Source: Geomonas sp. RF6
GTDB taxonomy: Bacteria > Desulfobacterota > Desulfuromonadia > Geobacterales > Geobacteraceae
Direction: 5' to 3'
DNA length: 64,000 nt
Assembly: GCF_021044625.1 (NCBI RefSeq)
Contig: NZ_CP087999.1
Coordinates: 1,257,001-1,321,000, forward strand
A program made the translations under genes and the position numbers. Below the pieces are notes generated by a model that was given only the letters and a program-made list of their open reading frames with translations, searched no databases and had not been told where the DNA came from. This document shows positions 53,595 to 62,163 of the stretch, piece after piece; within the stretch, counting starts at the first letter, position 1, and each line of letters opens with the position of its first letter.

Positions 53595-53605
53595 TGTACC
53601 GTACA
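53595..53605 (-). promoter_or_regulatory. Palindrome upstream of flavodiiron copy 2
   Basis: TGTAC-C-GTACA, a perfect palindrome with a single central base, 55-65 bp before the start codon. It has the same layout as the TGTATAC-C-GTATACA site at 44047 but a shorter arm. It is a possible operator. Confidence 0.35.
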
Positions 53606-53644
53606 GTGTAGCGCACAAAAAGAATTTCGAGAGACGGCGACCGT

Positions 53645-54844
53645 TTAGGAAAGAGGGGCGCCTTCATATCTCAGGCGGACGCGTCTCAGCCAGAGATAGG
53701 CAAGGGGGGGGACGGCGAGGAGGAAAAGATAGAGGAGGAGGTGAAAGGTCCCCTGCACCCCGGCCTTGTCCGCAACCTTCCCCACCACCGGACCGATGCA
53801 GGCAAAGGAGATGCGGAAAGAGAGGGTCTGGAGAGAGAGTACGGAGGCGCGCTGTCCGGACGGAGTTTCCCCCTGTGTGTGTGACAGCATCATCGGGCCG
53901 CGCAGCCCGCGCATGCAGGTGAGGAGGTAGTAGAAGAGAAACCCCCAGAGCCCGCCTATGATCCCGAGCCCGAAGTACCCGGTTGCGATGAGCGCGAAAA
54001 AGAGGATCATCATCCCCCGGTCCCCCAGCCGGTCGTGGAGGCGATGGCTTGCCATGGCAGAGAGCGCCACCATGAGGTTCGCCCCCGCCCACACCGGGCC
54101 GAACCAGGTCAGCGGCACCCCCGCATGGCGCATGTACGGCTGGATGAGCCACACCGGGAAGAACGAGGAGAGCCCGAGGATGGTATTCAGAAGGATGGTG
54201 TAGCGCAGGAGCTTGTTCTCGAGGAAGGCGTAGCGGGCGATCCCCCAGGCCTCTTTCAGGTGGGAGCGGGTCGGCTTCCGGTGCCGGGGGGGCTCCGAGA
54301 TGGAGGTCGTCACCAGGAAGGCGAGGAGCCAGACGCCGACCTGGAGGAAAAAGGGGAGCAGCGGCGCCGCGGCATAGATGAGACCGGCACAGAGGGCACC
54401 GCACGCCTCGCCGGTCTGGGAGAAGCCGGTCATGCGCCCTTCGCACCGGGCGTACCGGTCGAGCTGCCCCTCGGCGCGCAGCGTCTCGTAGAGGAGAGCG
54501 CTATCGGAGCCGCTGATGAAGGAGAGGGAGATTCCGAGGAGGATTTCCGCGACGAGGACGTCGGCGAAGGAATGCGCCACTGTGTAGAAGCCCCAACCGG
54601 CCATGCCGAGGACGGACGCAATGGTGAGCGAGACCCGGTATCCGACCCTGTCGCTTACGTAGCCGGAAGGATACTCGAGGATGACGGTGGCAACGGAGAA
54701 GATACTCTGCAGGAGAAGGATCTGTGCCAGAGTGAGACCGATGTGGTCCTTCCAAAAGAGCGTGATGATCGCCATGGGAAAAAGCGTCATCTGCAGGAAG
54801 GCGAAGGCGTACAGCTTCGGGACGTTTCGGTCGAGGTTCTTCAT
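53645..54844 (-). CDS. MFS transporter
   Basis: A 399-residue major facilitator with about twelve membrane helices. It has LEYPSGYVSDRVGYRVSLTI between helices 2 and 3 (A-motif) and a matching SHRLHDRLGDRGMMI loop in the second half. The GFSQTGEACGALCAGLIYAA and LRGLRGPMM-type stretches resemble the sugar/drug MFS_1 group with D-x-R motifs; the substrate is unknown. The ATG at 54844 was preferred because the preceding 18 residues look non-conserved; the ribosome site is weak. It is adjacent to, and in the same direction as, the flavodiiron gene. Confidence 0.8.
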   Translation of the reverse strand: MKNLDRNVPKLYAFAFLQMTLFPMAIITLFWKDHIGLTLAQILLLQSIFSVATVILEYPSGYVSDRVGYRVSLTIASVLGMAGWGFYTVAHSFADVLVAEILLGISLSFISGSDSALLYETLRAEGQLDRYARCEGRMTGFSQTGEACGALCAGLIYAAAPLLPFFLQVGVWLLAFLVTTSISEPPRHRKPTRSHLKEAWGIARYAFLENKLLRYTILLNTILGLSSFFPVWLIQPYMRHAGVPLTWFGPVWAGANLMVALSAMASHRLHDRLGDRGMMILFFALIATGYFGLGIIGGLWGFLFYYLLTCMRGLRGPMMLSHTQGETPSGQRASVLSLQTLSFRISFACIGPVVGKVADKAGVQGTFHLLLYLFLLAVPPLAYLWLRRVRLRYEGAPLS

Positions 54845-54971
54845 GGGCGGAGAGTAGCACAGATTGTGCGGGAGACAAAGAGCGGTGCGGCGGGGCACCG
54901 AGCGTGAGGCGCGGGTGTGGCAGCAATACCGCTCTCACAAGTGTACGCTCCCGGCACAGCATCCTTCGCCC

Positions 54972-55007
54972 GGGGACTGGCTCCTTTGTTAAAAGGTGCC
55001 TGTCCCC
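54972..55007. repeat. Family D GGGGAC hairpin plus short tandem
   Basis: GGGGACTGGCTCCTTT, a GTTA loop, AAAGGTGCCTGTCCCC. It is followed by two copies of a 15-bp CCTGTCCCCCTCTTC unit. The first 30 bases are identical with the copy at 63600. Confidence 0.85.
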
Positions 55008-55106
55008 CTCTTCACCTGTCCCCCTCTTCGCCCTTATGGCGGCTGCACCGCCAACGCAGGCAGGATGCCTACGCTCCAGCGCGAAGGCACCTTGCGTCGC
55101 CCATGC

Positions 55107-55691
55107 TCACCGTGCCAGCGTAACGGAAATGCGGGGGGCCTTCAGGCGCCTTGCCACGATGCCGGCGTGACGGCGGCGCAGCTCTTCGAGGTTTCCGTCC
55201 AGAAAGGAGAGATGCGAGCGGTCGGAAAGGCGCTCCAGGTAGGCGTGCACCAGCGTCTCCATGTAGGCGTTGTAGCGCCTCGTGGAGGAGCCGTGGGCAT
55301 AGTTCTTACCGGGGAAGCGCCTGATGTCGCCGTCAAAGGCGGGAGAGATGTGGTAGAGCTCGTGGAAGACGGTGACGAGCTTCTCCCGGAAGGAAAGGGT
55401 CAGAAAGCGCGGGACCATGAAGTAGATGACGTACAGCATCTCCTGCCCCATGTGCTTGATGGTGGGCATGGTGCAGAGATAGTTCCGCCTGCCGCGTTTG
55501 GTCGTCATGCTCCGCTCACCCCCGGGAAAGCGCAAGGGGTGGATCTTCGCATAGCTGCCCCCTCCACCGGTGCGGCCGGTGGAGGTGCAGACCAGTACTC
55601 TGTCGGGATCTATGTGGCAAAGCTCCGGGGTGGTGAGCGAAATCTCCCGAATCAGCGACTCGAGCTCCCCGGTAAGGTTCAGTACGATCAC
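55107..55691 (-). CDS. Putative zinc metallopeptidase-like protein
   Basis: A 194-residue cytoplasmic protein with a zincin-type motif H110-E-L-Y-H114 in KLVTVFHELYHISPAFDGD. Downstream conserved-looking stretches are RRFPGKNYAHGSSTRRYNAY and METLVHAYLE, where the Glu could be a third zinc ligand. I know no characterised homologue; the name is by motif only. Its ATG region overlaps the stop of the cytochrome gene by four bases, so the two are translationally coupled. Confidence 0.7.
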   Translation of the reverse strand: MIVLNLTGELESLIREISLTTPELCHIDPDRVLVCTSTGRTGGGGSYAKIHPLRFPGGERSMTTKRGRRNYLCTMPTIKHMGQEMLYVIYFMVPRFLTLSFREKLVTVFHELYHISPAFDGDIRRFPGKNYAHGSSTRRYNAYMETLVHAYLERLSDRSHLSFLDGNLEELRRRHAGIVARRLKAPRISVTLAR

Positions 55692-55990
55692 TTCTCGGTC
55701 ATACCTGCCAGCTTGAGTTTGTGACAGAAAAGGCAGCGCATCGGGCCGTCCTTCGGCTTGACCGGATGCTTCGGCGGGAAGGGAATGCCGCCGGGCTCGT
55801 AGTGGCAGGACGGACAGGTCTTGTCGACCTCCATCTTGCTGCCGGTCTTTTTCATGAGCTCGTAGGCGGGAGCGTGCTGGCTGTCCATCGGCACCTGCTT
55901 CGTCTTTTCCTCACCGGAAATGGCGACGAAGGTGATTATTACGGCTGCAACAATGGCGATGAATATCCAGTCTTTCTTGCTGATCTTCAC
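55688..55990 (-). CDS. Membrane-anchored dihaem c-type cytochrome
   Basis: A 100-residue protein. An N-terminal uncleaved anchor (WIFIAIVAAVIITFVAI) places the rest in the periplasm. Two haem-binding motifs are C59-P-S-C62-H and C86-L-F-C89-H. Between them the chain is Pro/Lys rich. The start is GTG at 55990 after GGAGGAAG; an upstream ATG frame lacks a ribosome site. Periplasmic electron transfer is expected for a Geobacter-type host. It is coupled to the HExxH gene downstream. Confidence 0.85.
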   Translation of the reverse strand: MKISKKDWIFIAIVAAVIITFVAISGEEKTKQVPMDSQHAPAYELMKKTGSKMEVDKTCPSCHYEPGGIPFPPKHPVKPKDGPMRCLFCHKLKLAGMTEK

Positions 55991-56111
55991 GGTACTTCCT
56001 CCGCAACAAAAAGGTTGCCAGAGGGTAAACGCGAGCGACTGAAAATTCAAGAGAAAAAGGGAGGCGGGCTGGGGTCGAAGAGGGGGCGGAGCCTTGGAGC
56101 GTGGTGTGGTC

Positions 56112-56901
56112 CATGTAGGCCGGGATAAGCCGCCAGGCGTTCCCGGCGGTCCACCACAGCCGGAGCCGCGGCCACCGAATGCCGGAAACGCTACCGCTTA
56201 TTCTGGCCTACAGTGCAACGCCGGGCCAGGGGCGGATGGGGCCGCGTCCATGTAGGCCGGGATAAGCCGCAAGGCGTTCCCGGCAGTCCACCACGGACGG
56301 AGCCACGGCCACCGAATGCCGGAAACGCTACCGCTTATTCCGGCCTACAGTGCAACGCCGGGCCAGGGGCGGATGGGGCCGCGTCCATGTAGGCCGGGAT
56401 AAGCCGCCAGGCGTTCCCGGCGGTCCACCACAGACGGAGCCGCGCGGCAGCGAATGCCGGAAACGCTACCGCTTATTCCGGCCTACAGTGCAACGCCGGG
56501 GCAGGTGCGGATGGGGCGCGTCCATGTAGGCCGGGATAAGCCGCCCGGCGTTTCCGGCGGTCCACCACAGCCGGAGCCGCGGCCACCGAATGCCGGAAAC
56601 GCTACCGCTTATTCCGGCCCTACAGTGCAACGCCGGGCCAGGGGCGGATGGGGCCGCGTCCATGTAGGCCGGGATAAGCCGCCCGGCGTTCCCGGCGGTC
56701 CACCACAGCCGGAGCCGCGGCCACCGAATGCCGGAAACGCTACCGCTTATTCCGGCCTACAGTGCAACGCCGGGGCAGGTGCGGATGGGGCGCGTCCATG
56801 TAGACCGGGATAAGCCGCCCGGCGTTCCCGGGCGGTCCACCACAGCCGGAGCCGCGCGGCAGCGAATGCCGGAAACGCTACCCGCTTATTCCGGCCTACA
56901 A
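56112..56901. repeat. Six-unit BIME-like array (family A), about 137-bp period
   Basis: The motif GTAGGCCGGGATAAGCCGC starts at 56115, 56252, 56389, 56526 and 56664, with a variant at 56800, giving periods of 137, 137, 137, 138 and 136 bp. Each unit also holds its inverted partner GCCGGAAACGCTACCGCTTA then TTCCGGCCTACA. The units are over 90% alike by eye with small indels. It fills most of the 952-bp gap 55991-56942. The consensus half resembles the E. coli REP sequence. Confidence 0.97.
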
Positions 56902-56942
56902 CGCCAGAAGTGCCAGCGATCGTAACGCAGCGGCCTCCTCCC

Positions 56943-57728
56943 CTACCCCATCGACGCACATCCGATGGCGCCGTTGTGCTGCGGGTAGCGCGGCACGACC
57001 GGCAGGATGCCGTGGTGCTCGGCCAGGAGATGGATCATTGCCGTATTCAGCGCAACCCCTCCTGTAACAACCAGCGCCTTCGACGGGTAGCGCTTCAGCA
57101 TGGGGAGCACCCTCTTCACCAGGGTGAGGTTGACCCCGGCGCAGAGCCGCGACATCGGGTACCCGCGCAGGATCTGGCCGATAAGCTCCGATTCCCCGAA
57201 GATCCCGCAGGTCGCATCGAGCGCCACCGGCTCCTCGTAGTGCCGGGAGAGCTCCTCCAGCGGCACCTCGAGAACTGCCGCCATGTTCTCCAGGTATCTC
57301 CCGCTCGAGGCCGCGCACTTGTCGTTCATGACGAAATCCATGAGCTTCCCCCCCGACACCTGGGCGACCTTCGTGTCCTGTCCCCCCATGTCGAGGAGGG
57401 TGAAGTCGTGCAGCCCGGTCTGCAGCACCGCGCCCGCCACATGCGCCCGGATCTCCGAGATCACCCGCGCCCCCTTCAGGTTCACCGTGTTCCGGCCGTA
57501 TCCCGTTACCGTCACCGATGCCGCGGCAAGCTCATCCCCCGTGAAAATCCCGCTCCCTTCCAGGTCAAGGGAGAGCTCGTCCCCTTCCATACGGCCGAAG
57601 CGCTTGTAAAAGGTGATGGTATCGAGGTTGGCAAGCCTCACCACCTCTTTCCCGCTGAGAAGCGCAAACTTCGCCTTCCGGCTTCCGAGGTCGATCCCTA
57701 TCTTCATCTTCTCAGGCGATTGCTCCAT
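56943..57728 (-). CDS. BadF/HgdC-type ATP-dependent activator
   Basis: An ASKHA-fold ATPase that injects a low-potential electron into 2-hydroxyacyl-CoA dehydratase-type proteins. It has 261 residues. ATP-binding marks are IGIDLGSRKAKFALL near residue 10 and LLDMGGQDTKVAQV near 112. The bridging 4Fe-4S cluster of the homodimer is expected at C138 (NDKCAASSGRYLE) and C174 (ATCGIFGESELI). VVTGGVALN is the second adenosine motif. It directly follows the dehydratase-like gene at one base distance, so the two work together. Confidence 0.92.
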   Translation of the reverse strand: MEQSPEKMKIGIDLGSRKAKFALLSGKEVVRLANLDTITFYKRFGRMEGDELSLDLEGSGIFTGDELAAASVTVTGYGRNTVNLKGARVISEIRAHVAGAVLQTGLHDFTLLDMGGQDTKVAQVSGGKLMDFVMNDKCAASSGRYLENMAAVLEVPLEELSRHYEEPVALDATCGIFGESELIGQILRGYPMSRLCAGVNLTLVKRVLPMLKRYPSKALVVTGGVALNTAMIHLLAEHHGILPVVPRYPQHNGAIGCASMG

Positions 57729-57729
57729 T

Positions 57730-58728
57730 TTATGCGCTCCGCTCGTCCAGCCGCTCGGCGAGAAGTTCCAGGAAACCTTCCATGCGGATCTTCGTCCGCG
57801 CGTCGACCGGCCCCGGTTTGTCCCCCTCCAGGGTGATGATGGGAATCTCCAGCTGGCGGCGCAGCACCAGGTCCTCGATCTGCCGGAAGCAGAAGGACTG
57901 CACGTAGTGGATCACCCCGTCTATGCGGCGCCTCCCGATCTCCCGCTTTACATCGGCGAGGCGGTGCATGATGTCGTACGGGTAGGTGTAGGCGCGGTAC
58001 TGCTCAACGAGGTCCTCGATCCCGTACGGCATGGCGAACTGCCTCTGCGTCTCGTTGAAGACGACCCGGGCGTCCAGGCTCTCCACGAAGGGGTACAGCC
58101 CGGAGGTGATGGGGGGAACGCCGAGAAAGGCCAGCCGCATTCTCTGCTTCATCGGCTCCCGCCCGCGCGCCTCCGCGAGGAAGGCGTCGACCTCCGCCTC
58201 GAAGGTATCGGGGTCGCCGTTCATGTCGGAGGTGGCGACCTGGAAGTAATGGTTCTCCTCCCCGGTCACCCGGTTTTCCTCCCAGCTCAGCCGGTCGATC
58301 TCGCGCACCTTCAGGCGTATGGCGTCGAGCCGCCTCTTCGCCGCGTTCACCTCTTCCCACCCCACGCCGAGGTACTCCATGAGCTTTTCTATCTCGTGGC
58401 GCAGGACCTGCGGGTCGCGGCTTGCCGGGTAGCCGAAGGGGTGGACGCGCACACCCTGCAGGGAGAGTACCTCCATGAGCGCCTTCGTGTAGCTGCAGTC
58501 CCCCTCCGTCACCGCGATCATCTCGTCGATGCCGTGGGCGACGACCGTGCCGTAGATCCCTTTGATCCAGCCGCAGACATTGCGGGGGAAACCGGCGAGT
58601 TCGGCGTCTTCAATGAGTATGGTGCTCTTTGGGGAGGTGATAAAGATATTGTTGAGGTCAACCGGGACCGCTCCCGCCGCGATGATGACTTCGAGGGGGA
58701 TGGTGCTGGTAAATCCGACTTTGCGCAA
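57730..58728 (-). CDS. Single-subunit 2-hydroxyacyl-CoA dehydratase-like protein (possible double-cubane cluster protein)
   Basis: A 332-residue member of the HgdB/FldC (COG1775) family. It has exactly three cysteines, C52 (NVCGWIKG), C78 (EGDCSYTK) and C280 (QSFCFRQIED), matching the three ligands used per 4Fe-4S unit in this fold. Only one such subunit is encoded, next to its ATPase activator, with no CoA-transferase or second subunit. That layout is the one known for double-cubane cluster proteins (DCCP), which form homodimers carrying an Fe8S9 cluster. Alternatively it could be a homodimeric dehydratase. Substrate unknown. Confidence 0.8.
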   Translation of the reverse strand: MRKVGFTSTIPLEVIIAAGAVPVDLNNIFITSPKSTILIEDAELAGFPRNVCGWIKGIYGTVVAHGIDEMIAVTEGDCSYTKALMEVLSLQGVRVHPFGYPASRDPQVLRHEIEKLMEYLGVGWEEVNAAKRRLDAIRLKVREIDRLSWEENRVTGEENHYFQVATSDMNGDPDTFEAEVDAFLAEARGREPMKQRMRLAFLGVPPITSGLYPFVESLDARVVFNETQRQFAMPYGIEDLVEQYRAYTYPYDIMHRLADVKREIGRRRIDGVIHYVQSFCFRQIEDLVLRRQLEIPIITLEGDKPGPVDARTKIRMEGFLELLAERLDERSA

Positions 58729-58731
58729 AAG

Positions 58732-59070
58732 TTACTCCGTCTTGATGAAGTTCCAGTAGATGAGGACCCCGCCGATGGCGAGCGCCCCGAAGGCGAAGGG
58801 GAGAGTGGTGGAAAGGGAGAGCTGGCCTCCTTCGGCAGGAATCGTATAATGAATCAGGATCAGCAGGGAAGCCGCAGTGAAAAGGGCTCCCAGCACGAAC
58901 TTGGAGCGCTTCACGATGGCGTAAAAGGCGAGAACGAAGAAGACGGCGACAAACCAGGGGTTGGAAATCGCCTTCTGCACGGTGAGGTGCCGGACGAACT
59001 CCACCAGGTTCCCTGTCTCGAAGGGAGTGAGCACCTCGGCCGTCTTTTTCAGTATCGCCTCTTTGTCCAT
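58732..59070 (-). CDS. Hypothetical membrane protein linked to the DCCP-like operon
   Basis: A 112-residue protein with three hydrophobic segments (NPWFVAVFFVLAFYAIV, KFVLGALFTAASLLILIHYT, LPFAFGALAIGGVLIYWNFI). The N-terminal 40 residues are soluble and charged. GGAGGGGG sits directly before the ATG. It lies three bases before the dehydratase-like gene, so it is first in this operon. I know no family; it could anchor the redox pair at the membrane, which is inference. Confidence 0.7.
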   Translation of the reverse strand: MDKEAILKKTAEVLTPFETGNLVEFVRHLTVQKAISNPWFVAVFFVLAFYAIVKRSKFVLGALFTAASLLILIHYTIPAEGGQLSLSTTLPFAFGALAIGGVLIYWNFIKTE

Positions 59071-59241
59071 ACCCCCTCCAGGGGCCGTACTTCTCTGCCT
59101 GCAGCAAAAAATCCTGGTAAAGTCGCAGTAAAGATATAGCAGAAAATGTCCTGCGAGTAAAAGTGTATTGAATATAGGAGGAAAGGGGATCTGTCCGTCG
59201 ACCTCTGCCCTTCGTTCAACAATCCGGGAAAGGAGAGGATC

Positions 59242-60333
59242 ATGGATGGAATGAAGAACACACCGCTACTTGAAAAGCACCAGGGATTGCAGGCGCTCCT
59301 CGCACCATTCGGGGGGTGGCTCATGCCGATCCAGTACGCCGGAATTCTCGCCGAGCACAGGTGGTGCCGCGAGAAGGCCGCCCTCTTTGACATCTGCCAC
59401 ATGGGTGAGCTCCTCTTCCAGGGGGACATCGAGGGGGACGGGCTGGAGCATGTCTTCACCTTTTCGGTCAAGAAGATCCCCGTCGGCCGCTCGCGCTACG
59501 GGTTTCTGCTGAACGAGCGGGGTGGGATCCTCGACGACCTCATCGTCTTCAGACTTGCCGAAGATCGCGCCATGGTTGTCGTCAATGCGGCGACCACGGA
59601 GAACGACTTTGCCGTCATCCGCTCCCGCCTGCGCCCCGGCGCCGATTTCACCGACATCACCCCCGCCCTCGGGAAGCTCGACCTGCAGGGGCCACTCGCC
59701 CGCGCGGTGCTGGTGGAGACCTTCGGGGAGGACCTCGCATCCATTCCCTTCTTCAAATTCGTGAAGCGGGAACTCCTCGGAGTGGAGGCGATCGTGAGCC
59801 GCACGGGCTACACCGGGGAGCTCGGCTACGAGATCTTCATTCCGGTGGAAAAGGTAGGCGAGCTCTGGGATCTTTTCGTGCGGGATGAGCGGGTAGCGCC
59901 CGCGGGGCTCGGGGCGCGGGATCTTCTGCGCCTGGAGCTCGGCTACTCCCTCTACGGCTCGGACATAGACGAGGAGACCACACCGATCTCCGCCGGTCTC
60001 GGCGGCTTTGTGGACCTGGGGAAGGAGTTTGTGGGGAAGGAAGCGCTCGTAGCCGAGGAGCGCGAGGGATCAAAGCGGGTTAAGGTCGCCTTCCGCGTCG
60101 ACTCGCGGCGCGCACCGCGGCATGACTACGGCATCTACCACGAAGGCGCGGAGGTCGGCCGCGTGACCAGCGGCGCCTTTTCTCCCATGCTTGGGTGCGG
60201 CATAGGGCTTGGGTATGTCACCCCTCACTGCGCGCCGATCGGAACCCCCCTCACCATCAGGCACGAGAAGGTGGAACTGCAGGGGGTGGTCGTGGAGCTT
60301 CCCTTTTACCGCGAGGGGTCCCTGCGGGGATAA
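59242..60333 (+). CDS. gcvT: Glycine cleavage system T-protein (aminomethyltransferase)
   Basis: Transfers the methylene group from the aminomethyl-lipoyl arm of GcvH to tetrahydrofolate, releasing ammonia. It has 363 residues, the usual length. Family marks are PLLEKHQGLQALLAPFGGWL, the catalytic-region ALFDICHMGEL, NAATTENDFAVI, RTGYTGELGYEIF and GLGARDLLRLELGYSLYGSD. AAGGAG lies six to eight bases before the ATG. It starts the gcvTHPAPB operon and is divergent from the DCCP-like operon. Confidence 0.97.
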   Translation: MDGMKNTPLLEKHQGLQALLAPFGGWLMPIQYAGILAEHRWCREKAALFDICHMGELLFQGDIEGDGLEHVFTFSVKKIPVGRSRYGFLLNERGGILDDLIVFRLAEDRAMVVVNAATTENDFAVIRSRLRPGADFTDITPALGKLDLQGPLARAVLVETFGEDLASIPFFKFVKRELLGVEAIVSRTGYTGELGYEIFIPVEKVGELWDLFVRDERVAPAGLGARDLLRLELGYSLYGSDIDEETTPISAGLGGFVDLGKEFVGKEALVAEEREGSKRVKVAFRVDSRRAPRHDYGIYHEGAEVGRVTSGAFSPMLGCGIGLGYVTPHCAPIGTPLTIRHEKVELQGVVVELPFYREGSLRG

Positions 60334-60451
60334 TATCCATAAAACCGCGCTCATCGCGGGTTGACGCGGGACCCTCCTGCTGCAATACTTTACCGCGTGC
60401 ATTTTACGGGGCATCTGGTGCTGCGGCACCATTCCAGGGGGGAGGTGGCAG

Positions 60452-60826
60452 ATGACAAAGTACTACACGAAGGAGCACGAGTGGGTGGAGGTGGTCGGTG
60501 AAGTGGCGACGGTCGGCATCTCTGTCCATGCCGCCCACGAGCTCGGCGACATCACCTTCATCGAATTGCCCGCGACCGGGAAGACGGTAAGCCAGTCCGA
60601 GGTACTTGCCGGCATAGAGTCGGTGAAGGCGGCAAGTGACGTGTACGCACCCCTCTCCGGCACCGTCATCGAGGTGAACCCCGATCTGGAGAGCGCACCG
60701 GAGATAGTAAACCAGAGCGCCGAAGGTGAAGGGTGGCTCTGCAAGCTGGAGCCCGCCGACCTCTCCGAGCTCTCCGCCCTCATGGATGAGGCAAAATACC
60801 AGGAGTACCTGAAGGGGCTCAGCTGA
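60452..60826 (+). CDS. gcvH: Glycine cleavage system H-protein
   Basis: The lipoylated shuttle between the P, T and L proteins. It has 124 residues. The lipoyl lysine is K59 in [17 protein letters not shown], preceded by [23 protein letters not shown] precedes the ATG. Its stop overlaps the gcvPA start. The likely lipoylating enzyme is encoded three genes downstream. Confidence 0.98.
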   Translation: MTKYYTKEHEWVEVVGEVATVGISVHAAHELGDITFIELPATGKTVSQSEVLAGIESVKAASDVYAPLSGTVIEVNPDLESAPEIVNQSAEGEGWLCKLEPADLSELSALMDEAKYQEYLKGLS

Positions 60827-62163
60827 TGACATACTGCCCGAACACCCCCGAGGAGATACGGGAGATGCTCTCGGTGATCGGGGTGGAGACGATCGAGGAT
60901 CTCTTCGCCCCCATACCGAAGGAGCTGCGCGCCCGCTCCTTCGACCTCCCCCCCGGCATCTCCGAATTCGAGCTCATGGACCGGGCGCGCCAGCTGGCGC
61001 AGGCCGGCGGCAGCGGGATCGTCCCCTTCATCGGCGGAGGTCTGTACGACCACCTCATCCCGGCGACCGTCGACCACCTCGGCTCCCGCGCAGAGTTCGC
61101 CACCTCCTACACCCCGTACCAGCCGGAGTGCTCGCAGGGGACGCTCCAGGCGCTCTACGAGTACCAGAGCGGGATCTGCCGCCTCACCGGGATGGAGGTA
61201 TCGAACGCCTCCCTCTACGACGGCGGGACGGCCCTTGCGGAAGGGGCGCTCATGGCGCTGCGCGTCACCAACCGCAACGCCATCGTGCTCGACCAGTCCG
61301 TGAACCCTTTGCACCGGGAGATCGTCAGGGGATATCTGGCGGGGCACGAGGCGCAGCTCGTGGAGATCGAGGCGAAGGGGTGCGAGGCGGATCTGGAGCG
61401 CCTCTCTTCCGCCATCAGCGGGGAGACCGCGGCGGTCCTCGTGCAGAATCCAAACTTCTTCGGGAGCGTCGCCGATTTCACCGCACTCGCCGAACGGGCG
61501 CACCAGCAGGGGGCGCTCCTGGTGGTGTCGTGCTACCCCATCTCGCTCGGTCTTGTAAAGAGTCCCGGGGAAATGGGCGCGGACATCGCGGTCGGTGAGG
61601 GACAAAGCCTCGGCAACCCCCTCTCCTTCGGCGGCCCCGCCTTCGGCCTCATCGCCGCCACAAAAAGCCTCATCAGGAACCTTCCCGGGAGGATCGTCGG
61701 GGAGACCATCGACCGCTCCGGGCGTCGCGGCTACGTCCTCACCCTGCAGGCCCGCGAGCAGCACATAAAGAGGCACAAGGCGACCTCCAACATCTGCACC
61801 AACCAGAGCCTCTGCGCGCTGCGAGGGATGATCTTCATGACGGCGCTCGGCGCGGACGGTTTCCGCGAGCTGGCACAGCTAAACTACGACAAGGCGGAGC
61901 ACGCCAAGAAGGTGCTCGCCCTGATCGACGGCGTCACCCTGGAAAACCGTGCGCCGACCTTCAACGAATTCACCCTCACGCTCCCCACGGACGCGGGAAG
62001 TGTCGTGCAGCGGCTCCTGGCGCGGGGGATCGCCGCGGGGGTGCCGCTCGGGTCGTACTACCCCGGGCGCGAGAACTCCCTCGTGGTGACGGTGACCGAA
62101 CGGCGCAGCCGGGAGCAGATCGAGAAACTCGCCGAGGGTCTGCAGGAGGCGGTATGCAGCTGA
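60826..62163 (+). CDS. gcvPA: Glycine dehydrogenase subunit 1 (P-protein alpha)
   Basis: The N-terminal half of the split, PLP-dependent glycine decarboxylase. It has 445 residues. Conserved stretches are [60 protein letters not shown] and [20 protein letters not shown]. It carries no PLP lysine; the partner GcvPB does. Overlaps of a few bases with gcvH and gcvPB point to translational coupling. Confidence 0.97.
   Translation: MTYCPNTPEEIREMLSVIGVETIEDLFAPIPKELRARSFDLPPGISEFELMDRARQLAQAGGSGIVPFIGGGLYDHLIPATVDHLGSRAEFATSYTPYQPECSQGTLQALYEYQSGICRLTGMEVSNASLYDGGTALAEGALMALRVTNRNAIVLDQSVNPLHREIVRGYLAGHEAQLVEIEAKGCEADLERLSSAISGETAAVLVQNPNFFGSVADFTALAERAHQQGALLVVSCYPISLGLVKSPGEMGADIAVGEGQSLGNPLSFGGPAFGLIAATKSLIRNLPGRIVGETIDRSGRRGYVLTLQAREQHIKRHKATSNICTNQSLCALRGMIFMTALGADGFRELAQLNYDKAEHAKKVLALIDGVTLENRAPTFNEFTLTLPTDAGSVVQRLLARGIAAGVPLGSYYPGRENSLVVTVTERRSREQIEKLAEGLQEAVCS

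Noticed and set aside
56454-56813. ORF of 119 codons with repeated peptide
   Set aside because: It is only a translation of the BIME-like array; frame is broken in other units.
56112-56901. CRISPR array
   Set aside because: The period is about 137 bp and the whole unit is repeated, so there are no unique spacers; no cas genes are present.
59071-59241. Glycine riboswitch before gcvT
   Set aside because: The 171-bp leader lacks the conserved glycine aptamer blocks; only a ribosome site and weak promoter-like boxes are visible.
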